Below the pieces are notes generated by a model. That model was not told where the DNA came from. It did not search any database and was given only the letters and a program-made list of their open reading frames with translations. A stretch of DNA of 64,000 bases. It comes from Azospirillum melinis (lineage in GTDB: Bacteria; Pseudomonadota; Alphaproteobacteria; Azospirillales; Azospirillaceae). The position numbers and the translations under genes are program-made. Where the stretch lies: assembly GCF_013340935.1 (NCBI RefSeq), contig NZ_WHOS01000006.1:1-64000 (forward strand), written 5' to 3'. The number at the start of each line of letters is the position of its first letter. The stretch's first letter is position 1. Below are positions 55,108 to 63,273 of the stretch, one piece after another.

Positions 55108-56562
55108 CTACTCCTCCGCGAATTCTCCCGTCGCGGCCATGATGGCGGTGCGGAGCCGGTCGGCCTTGGCGGGACCGGCGACCAGCTCCAGCAGGCGCAG
55201 GGCGTAGAACAGGTTCATCTCCGCCGTCTCGGCATCGTCCGGTTCGCCGGCCGCCTTGGGATAGTCCGCCAGCAGGGCGTGGGCCCGCGCCATCAGCCCC
55301 TTTTCCATCGACACCAGCGTGTCCTTCAACGGCTCGTGCAGGCCGAGCGCACCGGCCAGCCCCTCGCAGCGGCGCAGCGCGCGGGCGTGGTCCTCGGCGG
55401 CGGCCTGGGCGTCCTCGTCCACCGGGGCGGTGCAACCGTTCCCGGCGGGGGCAGGGACGGCAGTCAGGATGCCGGCCGATGCAGTGTCCAGGACGGTGCC
55501 GGCCACCATGGTCCGCACCGTCGCCTTCACCGCGTCCAGCCGCTCGCGATAGGCCGGATCGGCCAGGACATCCATGGCGGCGGAGGTGGTGTCGATGCTG
55601 GCGACCAGCCGTTCGGCAATGGCGATGGCCTCTTCCGGAGCGATGGCGACGGCGGCTTCGCCCTGCCCGGCGCTGTGGCCGGTGCCGCAGCCTTTGCCTT
55701 CGAGACGGGCCGAGCGCTCCTCCAGATTGGTGACGACCAGACCGCTCAGCTGGGCGAAGATCGCCGGCTGCTCGCGCCGCGCCTTGCCGAAATCCAGATC
55801 GTTCAGCACCGTCAGCAGGTCGGCCGGGTTCGCCATGCGCGAGGCGGCGACCAGCAGCAGGTAATAGACCAGCCCGGCCGATTGCCGCGCCACCGCCTGG
55901 ACCGCCTGTTCGATGGCGTCCACATGCAGGTCGTCCAGCACCGCCAGCGGCTTCGGGGCCAGCGCGTCCTTCAGCGATTCGACCGTCAGTCCGATTTCGA
56001 GGAAGGCTGCGACGTCCTGCAGCTGCCGCCGCATCTCCTCGTCGCCCTGCAGGACGCGCCACAGCGCCTGACGGCCGGTGTCCGGCTCCCCTGCCCCTCC
56101 GGCTACACCCCGTATGGCCCCCTGAATGGCTTGGGCGGCCATCGGCCAAAGCCGGCGCCCGATGTTGCGCAGGGCGTTGAGATTGCCGGGTGCCGTCTCC
56201 TGCACCTGCCGGTCGAGCTGGTCGATCAGGGCACGGTCGCCGCATTCCGTCACCAGCCGCCACACCGGGTCGATCACCCGCCGTTCGATGCGGCCCACCG
56301 GCACGTCGACGCCGTTGAAGCTTTCCAGCACATCCTCGAACGGCATGCAGAGCACGCGCTTCAGCGTCGGCCGGCGGTTCGGGCGCACCTGGACCAGCCG
56401 CGGGCGGATGGCGGTGAAGGTCTGGCGCACGTCGGGATGGTCGCGCACCCGCTCCAGCAGGCGGACCACCTCGATGAACTTGTCCTCGGGAATGTCGAAC
56501 AGCCGGCTCTCCAGCCCCGGCAGGCGGTCGCCCCCGCCCCGTCCGTCCGCCGGTCCGCTCAT
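55108..56562 (-). CDS. Hypothetical protein, second gene of an overlapping pair
   Basis: A 484-residue soluble, mostly helical protein with no signal peptide or membrane helix. The N-terminal part has RLFDIPEDKFIEVVRLLERVRDHPDV and a conserved-looking block NRRPTLKRVLCMPFEDVLESF (about 60-80). Middle and C-terminal regions are rich in Ala, Leu, Asp and Glu, with LVYYLLLVAASRMANPADLL near 245. The start overlaps the upstream gene by four bases (ATGA), so the two are translationally coupled. I do not recognise a family. The frame upstream of 56562 reads into the partner gene and was not used. Confidence 0.65.
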   Translation of the reverse strand: MSGPADGRGGGDRLPGLESRLFDIPEDKFIEVVRLLERVRDHPDVRQTFTAIRPRLVQVRPNRRPTLKRVLCMPFEDVLESFNGVDVPVGRIERRVIDPVWRLVTECGDRALIDQLDRQVQETAPGNLNALRNIGRRLWPMAAQAIQGAIRGVAGGAGEPDTGRQALWRVLQGDEEMRRQLQDVAAFLEIGLTVESLKDALAPKPLAVLDDLHVDAIEQAVQAVARQSAGLVYYLLLVAASRMANPADLLTVLNDLDFGKARREQPAIFAQLSGLVVTNLEERSARLEGKGCGTGHSAGQGEAAVAIAPEEAIAIAERLVASIDTTSAAMDVLADPAYRERLDAVKATVRTMVAGTVLDTASAGILTAVPAPAGNGCTAPVDEDAQAAAEDHARALRRCEGLAGALGLHEPLKDTLVSMEKGLMARAHALLADYPKAAGEPDDAETAEMNLFYALRLLELVAGPAKADRLRTAIMAATGEFAEE

Positions 56563-57665
56563 GGGGCGCGGGCCTTCACCGCCTCGATCCGGCGGATGGC
56601 GTCGATGTCCATCTGGCCGGTGCGCCAATCCTCCAGCATGCGGACGGAGCGGCGGTGGGCCATCTTGACCTGCTTGGAATCCTCGACGAAATCGCGGCTG
56701 GATTCCAGGCGCGGCAGCAGCGGCAGAATGCGGAACAAATCGTTGACGGTGGCGGCCTGCTGTTGGCGGTCCTCGGCCTGCGCCACCTCCCACGCCCCGG
56801 TGATGTGGCTCCAGCCGTCGAGCAGCCAGGCCATGCGGGCGGCCTGGGTGCGGACGCGGATGAAGGCGTCGTCCCAGTCGCGCATCAGCGGCCCGATGGC
56901 CTCGATGCGGCGGTGGAAATCGCCCAGCACCTTCTCGCCGATGCCGATGGTGTGCTGCGCCACCTCCGCGCAGAACTCCGCGACCGGGGCGGCATCGCCC
57001 GGCACGTCGCGGGCCCAGCCGGTCATGCCATCGCGGAAGTCCTTCAGGTCGTTCAGCCCGCGGGTCAGCCGGCCCGGCCGGGGCGAATGCGCCAGCCCCA
57101 CCGGTGCCGTGACCGCGGCAATATCGGCCAGCCGGGCATAGAGCAGCGTCGCATCCATGCGCAGGCTTTCCGCCGCGCGGGTCATCAGCTGCCGGGTCAG
57201 GCGCTGGCCCTCGTCGGTGTCGATGCCGGCCTTCAGCATCTCCGGCGATTCCAGCCCGACCGCCTTCAGGATCGACAGGATCAGCAGGTAATGGGTGAGG
57301 GTGCCCTGCTCATCATCCTCGTCCAGCGCGCGGCGGGCGGCCTGTGCCGCCTTCGGCCCGGCAAGCCCGCGCCGTGCCGCCTTCAACGTCGCCCGGCGGA
57401 TCTCGTAAGGGGAGCAGGATTCCTCCCGCACGATCAGGTCGTGCAGGTAGCGGTCGTGCATGGTCATCGACACCATGTCCGGCACTGATTTCCAGGCGAC
57501 GACATAGATGCCCATGCCCTGCGACAGGCTGGGGATCAGCACTTCGAGCTTCGACCGCTCGCCGCGGCGCACCCGGGTCTGGGACAGCAGCGGCGTGGTG
57601 AAGGCCACCGCGGCCCCCCGCTCCTCGAAGGTCGACGGCGCGTATTCGATCGCACCTTTCAACAT
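56559..57665 (-). CDS. Hypothetical protein, first gene of an overlapping pair
   Basis: A 368-residue soluble, largely helical protein without signal peptide. The N-terminus (LKGAIEYAPSTFEERGAAVAF) and SLSQGMGIYVVAWKSVPDMVSMTMHD block look like a folded start; the rest has charged helical segments such as RRSVRMLEDWRTGQMDIDAIRRIEAVKARAP near the end. No catalytic motif is evident. With its overlapping partner it forms a two-gene operon, separated by about 400 bases from a divergent lumazine-synthase-like gene. Function unknown. Confidence 0.65.
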   Translation of the reverse strand: MLKGAIEYAPSTFEERGAAVAFTTPLLSQTRVRRGERSKLEVLIPSLSQGMGIYVVAWKSVPDMVSMTMHDRYLHDLIVREESCSPYEIRRATLKAARRGLAGPKAAQAARRALDEDDEQGTLTHYLLILSILKAVGLESPEMLKAGIDTDEGQRLTRQLMTRAAESLRMDATLLYARLADIAAVTAPVGLAHSPRPGRLTRGLNDLKDFRDGMTGWARDVPGDAAPVAEFCAEVAQHTIGIGEKVLGDFHRRIEAIGPLMRDWDDAFIRVRTQAARMAWLLDGWSHITGAWEVAQAEDRQQQAATVNDLFRILPLLPRLESSRDFVEDSKQVKMAHRRSVRMLEDWRTGQMDIDAIRRIEAVKARAP

Positions 57666-58067
57666 GATTGCCGTTCCGGATTCGCTTGGTCACTCTGCCG
57701 GCACCATTACGGGTCCGTTGGCCGGCCCCCCGCAATTGCACCATACCTGCATTATTACATGGTCGTAAGAAATGCGGCGGCGACCAATTTGTTCTGAATT
57801 GTAGCGCCATGCGACGGCCTGTCGCAGTTGGCAACAACCCGCACGTCGAGCGTGGGCCTATCCATAAGCTTTGTCCCCGGTCTGCTTTCCGGACGCTTGG
57901 ACATCACCGCAAAGCGGCGCGATTTACCCAGGCAATTTTATAAAGCCGGACGGAAATCTCCGTACCGGTGCGGCCCGGTCCGGAAGCCGTGCGACGGCCC
58001 TTGCGCTTTGCGCGGCGACGCGACAGTTTGGGCGGACGTTACACCGCGACCATGGGAGAAGCAGAGG
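57666..58067. other. Intergenic region between hypothetical pair and lumazine-synthase-like gene
   Basis: About 400 bases containing promoters for two divergent units. The part near 57735-57800 is A+T-richer. I see no tRNA, no FMN-riboswitch-like conserved helices and no convincing palindrome. Confidence 0.45.
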
Positions 58068-58472
58068 GTGAGCAACATCGGCATCGTGCTCGGACGGTTC
58101 CACCGCAAAGAGGTGGAAGAGATGCTGGACGAGGCGCGCACCGTCGCCGCCAGCCGCGGCCTCGGCATCGTGGCGGAGGTCTGGGTTCCCGGTTCGATGG
58201 AAAAGCCGCTGGCGATCAAGCGCCTGCTGATGCGCGAGGACGTCGCCGGCGCGGTCGCGCTGGGCATCATCGAGCGGGGCGAGACCGAACATGGCAACGT
58301 CATGGGCCATGCGGTCATCGGCAGCCTGATCGACCTGCAGCTCCAGTTCATGAAGCCGGTCGGCGTCGGCATCCTCGGGCCGGGCATCAACCCGTCGCAG
58401 ATCCCGCCGCGCATCCGCCCCTACGCCGCCGCCGCGGTGAATGCCTGCGCCGACCTGATCGAGCAGGGCTGA
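58068..58472 (+). CDS. Lumazine-synthase-like (RibH family) protein
   Basis: A 134-residue protein with the RibH plan: NIGIVLGRFHRKEVEEML at the start (substrate-binding Phe/Arg region), GSMEKPLAIKRLL in the middle (ribityl-binding loop), and ERGETEHGNVMGHAV with the conserved His, then FMKPVGVGILGPGINPSQI. It could catalyse condensation of the pyrimidine with 3,4-dihydroxybutanone phosphate in riboflavin synthesis. It differs from standard RibH1 in its C-terminal half and lacks rib neighbours, so it may be a RibH2-type paralogue or a protein with another role. A GTG start at 58068 with GGGAGA upstream is preferred; an ATG further upstream would add unrelated residues. Confidence 0.72.
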   Translation: MSNIGIVLGRFHRKEVEEMLDEARTVAASRGLGIVAEVWVPGSMEKPLAIKRLLMREDVAGAVALGIIERGETEHGNVMGHAVIGSLIDLQLQFMKPVGVGILGPGINPSQIPPRIRPYAAAAVNACADLIEQG

Positions 58473-58484
58473 GGTTTTCTGTAC

Positions 58485-58508
58485 GCGGTCAGAGAAAATT
58501 CTGACCGC
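58485..58508 (+). terminator. Hairpin after the lumazine-synthase-like gene
   Basis: GCGGTCAGA (58485-58493) pairs with TCTGACCGC (58500-58508) around a six-base loop, 13 bases after the stop. No U run follows, so termination is likely but weak. Confidence 0.5.
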
Positions 58509-58561
58509 TGCGTTCATACGCCACGCAGGCTTCGCGCCTGACGGCGCGCGCAGTCGCGGGC

Positions 58562-58604
58562 GAGACCGGGGTTTGGAAAGTCCGAACTTCCCAAACCCGG
58601 TCTC
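58562..58604. terminator. Long imperfect hairpin at the benE 3' end
   Basis: GAGACCGGGGTTTGG on the left pairs with CCAAACCCGGTCTC on the right (one bulge), extending toward AAGT/ACTT near the centre. It overlaps the benE stop codon region (58603-58605) and may terminate transcription from both sides. Confidence 0.55.
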
Positions 58605-59826
58605 ACGCTCCGGCGGGGCGCCACCGGTGCAGCACATGCATCGCCCCGCCGAACAGCAGGCCCCAGAAGGCCGATCCGACCCCGAAGAAGGACAGGCCGG
58701 ACGCGGTCACCAGAAGCGTGACCAGGGCGGGGATGCGCTCCTCCTCCGCCTGGACCGCCGCCAGCAGAGAGCCGCCGAAGGCACCGATCAGCGCCAGACC
58801 GGCCACCGCCTCGATCAGGATCGGCGGCGAGCGGGTGACCAGCGTGGCGGTGACCGCCGCCAGCGCCGTCAGCACGATGTAGCCGACACCGCCGGTGACG
58901 GCGGCCTGCCAGCGCCGCTCCGGCCTCGGGTCGGCATCGGGGCCGGCGCACATCGCCGCGGTGATCGCCGCCAGATTGACCGTCGGCGCTCCGAGCGGCG
59001 CCGTCAGGGCCGAGGCAAAGCCGGTCGCCAGGAAGGCCGGCGGCACCCGCGGCGTGTAGCCGAAGGTCGCCAGCACCGCCAGACCGGGGATGTTCTGCGA
59101 CGCCATGGTGACGACGAACAGCGGCAGGGCCAGCCCGACCAGCGCCTCCCAGGTGAAGGCCGGGGCGACCAGCGACAGCGTCGGCCAGGGGTCGGCCGGC
59201 AGCGCGCCCGACACCGGCGGGTTCATCGCCATCGCCGCCAGCGCCACCGCGACCGCCGCCGGCACCGCATAGAGCCGGGCGAAGCGACCGACGATTGCCC
59301 AGGTCGCCAGCACCAGCAGGCCCAGCCCCGGTGCCTGCCCGATTGCCATGAAGGGCGCCAGGCACAGTTTCAGCAGAAGCCCGGCCAGCATGCCGTTGGC
59401 GAGCGGCTTCGGGATCGCCGCGATCCAGCGGCCGAGCGGCCGCCACAGCCCCGCAACCATGATGAGCGCGCCGACCGTCAGGAAGGCCCCCACCGCCGCC
59501 GGAAAGCCGCCGGCCACCGGCCCGGTCGCCGCCAGCAACGCCATGCCCGGCGTCGTCCAGGCGACGCTGATCGGCTTGCGCTGCGTCCAGGCCAGCCAGA
59601 TCGCCGACAGCCCCATGGAAAAGCCGACGGCCACCAGCCCGGAGGTGATCTGCGCCGTGTCCGCCCCCACCGCCGCCAGCCCCTGGATCACCACCGCGAC
59701 CGAACTGGCATAGCCGACCAGCGCCACCAGACCGCCGGTGGCGAGCGCCGAGGGCGACAGGCCACGCCCCCCCGGGGCTGTGGGCGCGTCGGAAACGGTC
59801 TGGTCGGCGGATGACGAGCCGGTCAT
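58603..59826 (-). CDS. benE: BenE-family benzoate/H+ symporter
   Basis: A 407-residue inner-membrane transporter with ten to twelve hydrophobic segments. VALVGYASSVAVVIQGLAAVGA, WTTPGMALLAATG and APLGAPTVNLAAITAAMCAGPDA are BenE landmarks; the last contains the family's Thr/Asn/Ala-rich half-helix. It imports benzoate or a related aromatic acid by proton symport in known members. The ATG at 59826 with AAAGGA eight bases upstream is chosen over the start at 59883, which lies in the promoter region and within the regulator operator. It is divergent from a GntR regulator. Confidence 0.85.
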   Translation of the reverse strand: MTGSSSADQTVSDAPTAPGGRGLSPSALATGGLVALVGYASSVAVVIQGLAAVGADTAQITSGLVAVGFSMGLSAIWLAWTQRKPISVAWTTPGMALLAATGPVAGGFPAAVGAFLTVGALIMVAGLWRPLGRWIAAIPKPLANGMLAGLLLKLCLAPFMAIGQAPGLGLLVLATWAIVGRFARLYAVPAAVAVALAAMAMNPPVSGALPADPWPTLSLVAPAFTWEALVGLALPLFVVTMASQNIPGLAVLATFGYTPRVPPAFLATGFASALTAPLGAPTVNLAAITAAMCAGPDADPRPERRWQAAVTGGVGYIVLTALAAVTATLVTRSPPILIEAVAGLALIGAFGGSLLAAVQAEEERIPALVTLLVTASGLSFFGVGSAFWGLLFGGAMHVLHRWRPAGA

Positions 59827-59872
59827 GGCCGGTCCTTTCGCATGCATGGACAGGAGAGGATCCGACTGGTAA

Positions 59873-59884
59873 ATTGGATCCAAT
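59873..59884. promoter_or_regulatory. Palindrome ATTGGATCCAAT between benE and gntR
   Basis: A perfect 12-base dyad, 47 bases from the benE start and 41 bases from the GntR gene start. FCD-type GntR regulators commonly use TTGGATCCAA-like operators; binding by the adjacent regulator is inference. Confidence 0.65.
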
Positions 59885-59924
59885 ATCCAGGCAAGCGTTT
59901 TTTCTCACCTCCCAGGTCCCCCGC

Positions 59925-60653
59925 ATGTCCCAGCTTCCCGACGCCCGCCCTTCCGACTCCCGACCCTCCGATGCGCGCCTTGCCGATCTGGCCGTATTGA
60001 TCGCGCGCAACCGGCCGCGCTTCCGCACCGCGACCGAGTTCGTCGAGGCGGCGATGCGCGAGGCGATCCTGGAGGGGGTTCTTCCGGCCGGCGCCCCGCT
60101 GCGCCAGGAGGATCTCGCCGCCGCCTTCGGCGTCAGCCGCATGCCGGTGCGCGAGGCCCTGCGCCAGTTGGAGGCCCGCGCGCTGGTGGAGTTCCATCCC
60201 CACCGCGGCGCGGTGGTGGCGGAGATATCGGCGGAGGATTCGGCCGACATCGGCGCCATCCGGGCGGCGCTGGAGCCGGCGGCCCTGCGGCTGTCGCTGC
60301 CGCATCTGACGGCGGACGACCTTGCCCTGGCGGCGGAGCTGATCGCGGAGATGGATGCGGAGGCCGATCCCGGCCGCATGGGGGAGCTGAACCGGCGCTT
60401 CCACATGACGCTCTATGCCCGCGCCGGCCGGCCGCGCCTGCTGGCGCTGGTGGAGCAGCATCTCTCCGCCGCCGACCGCTATCTGCGCTTCCAGTTCTCG
60501 GCGCTGGGCTACCATCCCCGCTCCCAGGACGAGCATCATGCCCTGCTGGCGGCCTGCCGTGCCGGCGATGCGGACGCCGCCTGCGGCATCGTCGTGCGCC
60601 ATGTCATCCAGGCGGGCGAGCAGCTGAGCGCCTTTCTGGACGGGCGGGGGTGA
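59925..60653 (+). CDS. GntR-family (FCD) transcriptional regulator
   Basis: A 242-residue regulator. The N-terminal winged HTH has LPAGAPLRQEDLAAAFGVSRMPVREALRQLEARALVEF, the standard GntR helix-turn-helix; the C-terminal FCD domain has conserved Asp/His metal or ligand residues in ELNRRFHMTLY and DEHHALLAAC. It is divergent from benE with one perfect palindrome between, suggesting that it controls both. The first 25 residues are a Ser/Asp/Pro-rich tail. The start at 59925 is more plausible than the in-frame start at 59811, which lies within benE. Confidence 0.9.
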   Translation: MSQLPDARPSDSRPSDARLADLAVLIARNRPRFRTATEFVEAAMREAILEGVLPAGAPLRQEDLAAAFGVSRMPVREALRQLEARALVEFHPHRGAVVAEISAEDSADIGAIRAALEPAALRLSLPHLTADDLALAAELIAEMDAEADPGRMGELNRRFHMTLYARAGRPRLLALVEQHLSAADRYLRFQFSALGYHPRSQDEHHALLAACRAGDADAACGIVVRHVIQAGEQLSAFLDGRG

Positions 60654-60657
60654 GGTT

Positions 60658-60677
60658 GGCGGGGATGGCACCCCGCC
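60658..60677 (+). terminator. Small hairpin after gntR
   Basis: GGCGGGG (60658-60664) pairs with CCCCGCC (60671-60677), followed by CTTTC. It is in the 27-base gap between convergent stop codons. Weak but plausible terminator. Confidence 0.4.
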
Positions 60678-60680
60678 CTT

Positions 60681-63152
60681 TCACGGCGTCCCCAGCAGTT
60701 CACCCAGCGCGTGGCTGAGCTGGCGCGGCGTCACCGGCTTGTGGATGATGCCCAGCCCATGGGCGGCGGCGTCGAGTTCGCATTCGGGACCGGTCTCGCC
60801 GGTCAGGATCAGGCCGGGGACCGGCGCGCTGCCGGGATCGTCGTACAGCGCGCGGATGCGGGCGACCGCCTCGGTGCCGTAGCGCCCTTCGCGCAGCCGG
60901 TAATCGGCGACGATCAGGTCGGGGCGGCGGCCCGTGCGGCTCAACCCCTCCACCGCCTTCTGGGCGGAGCCGGCGACCAGCACCTGATAGCCCCATTCGC
61001 GGAAGATCGTCTCCAGCCCCAGCAGCACGATGGCGTCGTCGTCGACCACCACGGCGAAGCGGCCGCGGCCGGCGGTCGCCGCCTCCGCCGCGGTCACCGG
61101 CGTCTCAACCGTGCGGCCGAGCGGCAGGGCGATGACGAAGCTGGTCCCCTGCCCCGGCTTCGAGGTGACGTCCACCGGATGGTTCAGCAGCAGCGACAGC
61201 CGCCGCACGATGGCCAGCCCAAGCCCAAGCCCGCGGTTGCGGTCGCGCTCCGGGTTGCCGACCTGATGGAACTCCTCCCAGATGCGTTCGAGATGGTCGG
61301 GCGGGATGCCGATGCCGGTGTCGCGAACCTCGATCAGCAACCGCCCGCCGGCCCGCCGGCATTCGATGTCAATCCGCCCGTTCTCGGTATAGCGCAGGGC
61401 GTTCTCCACGAGATTGCGCACCATGCGGGTCAGCAGGGTGCGGTCGGTCCGGGCCGCGGCGTTGCAGGACAGGACGTGCAGTTCCAGCCCCTTGGCCGCC
61501 GCCACCGGCCGGTAGGAGGCGGCGATGTGGTCGAACAGCGGGGCGACAGACACGTTCTCGATGTTCGGCTGGACCACGCCGGCATCGAGCCGCGACATGT
61601 CGAGCAGGCTGTCCAGCAACTCCTTCAGCGCGTCCAGGCCGCGGCCCAGATGCATCAGCGCGGTGGCACCCTGGCTGCCCTGCACATGCGGCTTCAGCAC
61701 GTCGACGAACAGCAGCAGCGCCTGCAACGGCTGGCGCAGGTCATGGCTGGCCGCGGCCAGGAACTTGCCCTTGGCGAGGTCGGCGGCCTCCGCCGTTTCC
61801 TTCGCCTGCAACAGCGCCTGCTGGGCCTGACGGCGGGCGGTGATGTCGCGGAAATAGACGGACAGCCCGTCGGCGTTGGGATAGATGCTGATCTCCACCC
61901 AGTCGCCCAGGATGGGGGAGAGAACCTCGATGGTCATCTCGCGCCCTTCGCGCACCGCCTGCTTCTGCGCCTCGAAGGCTTCGCTGCCCACCACCTTGGG
62001 GAAGGCTTCCCAGACGCGGCGGCCGAGCAGAGTCTCACGCGACCGCCGCCACAACTGCTCGGCCTTCCGGTTGATGTAGGTGAAGCGCCAGTCATGGTCG
62101 ACGGCATAGAAGGCGTCGCTGATGCTCTCCAGGATCTTCACCGCCCGCTCGTGCGAGGCACGGGCCTCCTCCTCCGCCCGCTTGCGCATGGTGATGTCGC
62201 GGAAGAAGCAGCCCACCCCCTCCGCCGTCGGCAGAAAGCGGATTTCCAGCCACAGGGTGGTGCCTTCGCCATCGAAGCGCTTTTCCATGCTGGTCGGCTG
62301 CCGCTCCGTCATTGTCCTGCGGCACAGCGACTCCAGGTCCGACCCGGCAAGCTGCGGCCACACCTCCCACAGGCGGCGGCCGCGCATCGCCGACAGCGAC
62401 TGGCGGTCGAGCTGCTCGGCGCTGCGGTTCTGGTAGATCACGCGGTAATCGCCGTCCAGCGCCACCAGCGCCTCGTCGATGCTGTCAAGGATGTCGGTCG
62501 CACGCCGGCGCACGTCGGCAATCGCCTCCTCCATCCGCCGCTCGTCGGACCGGTCATGCAGGATCCACAGGAATCCCTCCTCGTCGCCCTGGAGCGGCAG
62601 GATGGTCAGCGCGCCCCAAACGGAGAAGCCGTCCCGGTGGCGGATGGGGCGCTCCTCCTGGATGCGGCCTTCGGCGAGCGCGCGGATCCGCAAAGCATCG
62701 GGCACGCCGGCTGCGACCTCCTCCGGCGGGAACAGGATGTCGACCGGCTGGCCCAGCACCTCTTCCTCGGTCCAGCCCAGGATGCGGACGGCGCCGGGGT
62801 TCCAACTGGTTATCCGGCCGTCCGGCGCCAGGGTCAGGATGGCGTGCCCGATGGCGCTGTCGAGAATCGCGCGCAGCCGTCTTTCGCTGTCGGCATGGGC
62901 GGTGCGGCTGCGCTCCAGCGCTTCGAAGGCGGTGCGCAAATCCTCGTTCAACGCGGTGACCGTCAGCAGATCGTCGCGGCCGCTGTGGGCGGTGGACATG
63001 GCGGTGGACAGCGCCGACTGGAGCCGGGCGTTCTCCCGCTCAAGCTTCTCCACCCTTGCAAGCAGATCCGTATCTTGTGGGGCAGGCAAATCCGGCCCGG
63101 CTCCCGTTCGGTGATCGGCGGGCTCGTTCGGGACGGACAGCTGTTCGGTCAT
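60681..63152 (-). CDS. Multi-PAS hybrid sensor histidine kinase with C-terminal receiver
   Basis: An 823-residue soluble kinase without membrane helices. A coiled-coil start (30-90) is followed by three PAS domains (about 90-215, 220-340 and 345-465), a HisKA domain with ASHDLRQPLQALLLF (phospho-His in HDLRQP), an HATPase with NLVENALRYTENG, DTGIGIP and GLGLGLAIV, and a receiver with VVVDDDAIVL, the phospho-Asp in IVADYRLREGRYG and a Lys in GIIHKPVTP. The HDLRQPLQAL box belongs to a group of cytoplasmic hybrid kinases. The start at 63152 is chosen because the upstream frame has no kinase sequence. Signal and partner are unknown; no response regulator neighbour. Confidence 0.87.
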   Translation of the reverse strand: MTEQLSVPNEPADHRTGAGPDLPAPQDTDLLARVEKLERENARLQSALSTAMSTAHSGRDDLLTVTALNEDLRTAFEALERSRTAHADSERRLRAILDSAIGHAILTLAPDGRITSWNPGAVRILGWTEEEVLGQPVDILFPPEEVAAGVPDALRIRALAEGRIQEERPIRHRDGFSVWGALTILPLQGDEEGFLWILHDRSDERRMEEAIADVRRRATDILDSIDEALVALDGDYRVIYQNRSAEQLDRQSLSAMRGRRLWEVWPQLAGSDLESLCRRTMTERQPTSMEKRFDGEGTTLWLEIRFLPTAEGVGCFFRDITMRKRAEEEARASHERAVKILESISDAFYAVDHDWRFTYINRKAEQLWRRSRETLLGRRVWEAFPKVVGSEAFEAQKQAVREGREMTIEVLSPILGDWVEISIYPNADGLSVYFRDITARRQAQQALLQAKETAEAADLAKGKFLAAASHDLRQPLQALLLFVDVLKPHVQGSQGATALMHLGRGLDALKELLDSLLDMSRLDAGVVQPNIENVSVAPLFDHIAASYRPVAAAKGLELHVLSCNAAARTDRTLLTRMVRNLVENALRYTENGRIDIECRRAGGRLLIEVRDTGIGIPPDHLERIWEEFHQVGNPERDRNRGLGLGLAIVRRLSLLLNHPVDVTSKPGQGTSFVIALPLGRTVETPVTAAEAATAGRGRFAVVVDDDAIVLLGLETIFREWGYQVLVAGSAQKAVEGLSRTGRRPDLIVADYRLREGRYGTEAVARIRALYDDPGSAPVPGLILTGETGPECELDAAAHGLGIIHKPVTPRQLSHALGELLGTP

Positions 63153-63273
63153 AGGCGCCCAAAGAAAAACGAAACGCTCATCCGTCGAGAGTGCGCAATG
63201 CCCAAAGCCGCTGTAAACCTTCCAAAAGCAATATTCCGGATGATCGCGATATCCCGAAATGTAATCGATGTCG

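Noticed and set aside
57666..58067. FMN riboswitch before the lumazine-synthase-like gene
   Set aside because: The conserved helices and loop sequences of the RFN element are not seen.
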